7,180 nt of DNA. It comes from an uncultured Clostridia bacterium (lineage in GTDB: Bacteria > Bacillota > Clostridia > TANB77 > CAG-508). The first letter of the stretch is position 1. Each line of letters starts with the position of its first letter. This document shows, piece by piece, positions 6,675 through 7,180 of the stretch. The translations under genes and the position numbers were made by a program. The DNA lies in NCBI GenBank assembly GCA_947632525.1, contig CANRPQ010000062.1, positions 1-7,180 of the forward strand, read 5' to 3'. Under the pieces are notes generated by a model. It saw only the letters and a program-made list of their open reading frames with translations, made no database searches and was not told where the DNA came from.

Positions 6675-7180
6675 TTACTCCATTTCGATAATTACTTCAT
6701 CTCCAGTGTCATTAACAGCACCATTAACAGTGGGCGCGACAGGCTCCGGTACATAATTTGATGTATTTTCTTCTGTTTCTGTACTCAATACGTTTTCCAG
6801 GTTAATGTAAATTGTGGAGCGGGAACCGAAGCGGCTGCCGCTGCCGGTCGGAAAGCCGTAGCTGAAGCGGTAAGAAGCTGAATTGTCAGAACCGGAAACG
6901 TCGTCGTTGCCACCACGAAAGACACGAGCGTTGGTGTCGTAGGCTTCAAGGGTCCATTCATGTACATTTCCTGCTAGGTCATATATATGGTTCTTTTGCC
7001 AATTAGAATCAAATCCTGAAGTTTTAGGTGATGAACCATTATTATAATTTCCCCAACTGCTTGAATCTGTTAATAATTCATAATTTGGTTGTCCTTCTTC
7101 ATTTAGATTTGTTTGTGCTATCCAGTCTAGTGTTCTATCCCATTGGCATCCCCATATCATACTACTTGTTACATTATTAT
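6675..7180 (-). CDS. FGE/SUMF-like C-type-lectin-fold protein, probable DGR target (5' end outside window)
   Basis: The frame is open through the window edge: NNVTSS precedes the Met at 7160, which is therefore probably internal. The visible part (numbered from that Met) has SSMIWGCQWDRTLDW at the left, then NHIYDLAGNVHEWTLE (57-72) and VFRGG (80-84), hallmarks of the formylglycine-generating-enzyme/sulfatase-modifying fold (FGE-sulfatase family). The end of the domain reads SASYR...PT...GSRSTIYIN (94-120). In this fold family, such C-termini are the diversified ligand-binding surface of DGR target proteins. It is followed by an acidic, Pro-containing tail of 41 residues (121-161) after which the frame stops. 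No true FGE active-site evidence is visible, so a binding role is more likely than sulfatase activation. Whether it is secreted cannot be told without the N-terminus. It is transcribed towards gap and is probably ended by the stem-loop at 6381-6407. Confidence 0.85.
   Translation of the reverse strand, partial: NNVTSSMIWGCQWDRTLDWIAQTNLNEEGQPNYELLTDSSSWGNYNNGSSPKTSGFDSNWQKNHIYDLAGNVHEWTLEAYDTNARVFRGGNDDVSGSDNSASYRFSYGFPTGSGSRFGSRSTIYINLENVLSTETEENTSNYVPEPVAPTVNGAVNDTGDEVIIEME
6798..6957 (-). other. Putative DGR variable region (VR) inside the FGE-like gene
   Basis: The sequence 6821-6960 has 86 G or C in 140 bases by hand count, while 7021-7080 in the same gene has 18 in 60. The change is abrupt, just after the codons for GNVHEW. 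Conserved islands VFRGGN, ASYR, PT and GSRSTIYIN alternate with three low-conservation clusters: D86-D87-V88, F99 to F103 and G106 to F111. In the last two clusters (6866-6852 and 6845-6828) every codon but one ends in C: TTC AGC TAC GGC TTT, then GGC AGC GGC AGC CGC TTC. The neighbouring genes prefer A or T at third positions. NNC codons are what adenine-directed mutagenesis of AAC/TAC template codons yields, and they cannot produce stops. The cognate template repeat and reverse transcriptase are not in the window. The borders are estimates from composition. Confidence 0.7.

Noticed and set aside
6785..6967. A 60-codon minus-strand frame overlapping the variable region
   Set aside because: It is an out-of-frame shadow of the G+C-rich block in the FGE-like gene; its Ala- and Thr-rich translation is a by-product of the NNC codons.

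Overview
The window comes from an A+T-rich bacterium, most likely an uncultured low-G+C Firmicute of the Clostridia type. This is inferred from the base composition, the strong AAGGAGG-type ribosome binding sites, the standard code (TGG for Trp, no TGA inside genes) and the gap-pgk-tpiA-gpmI-eno gene order. The species cannot be named from this sequence. All supported genes lie on the minus strand, so transcription runs from high to low coordinates.

Reading in the direction of transcription: (1) 7180-6675 holds the 3' part of a gene for a protein of the formylglycine-generating-enzyme/C-type-lectin fold (FGE/SUMF-like), cut by the window edge. Near its 3' end a G+C-rich block (about 61% G+C, against about 30% just upstream) encodes the conserved frame VFRGG...ASYR...PT...GSRSTIYIN around clusters of NNC codons. 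That is the signature of the variable region (VR) of a diversity-generating retroelement (DGR). No reverse transcriptase, Avd or convincing full template repeat lies in the window. (2) 6674-6285 is a 390-bp intergenic region. It holds a short diverged copy of the VR end (6610-6575), a perfect 12-bp stem-loop that probably terminates the target gene, a probable gap promoter and a small hairpin in the gap leader. (3) 6284-140 is a tightly packed lower-glycolysis operon (gap, pgk, tpiA, gpmI, eno) with gaps of 22 to 64 bp and a good ribosome binding site before each gene. (4) 139-48 is a short spacer with a perfect 9-bp hairpin. (5) 47-1 is the 5' part of a tRNA-Gln(CUG), cut by the window edge.

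The five enzymes carry glyceraldehyde-3-phosphate to phosphoenolpyruvate, with triose-phosphate isomerase feeding in dihydroxyacetone phosphate. All have the expected catalytic residues and lengths except Pgk, which carries an extra C-terminal tail of about 37 residues with three cysteines. No cggR regulator gene directly precedes gap; the upstream neighbour is the DGR-type target gene. The most interesting part of the window is 6575-6957, the putative variable region and the VR-like relic downstream of it.
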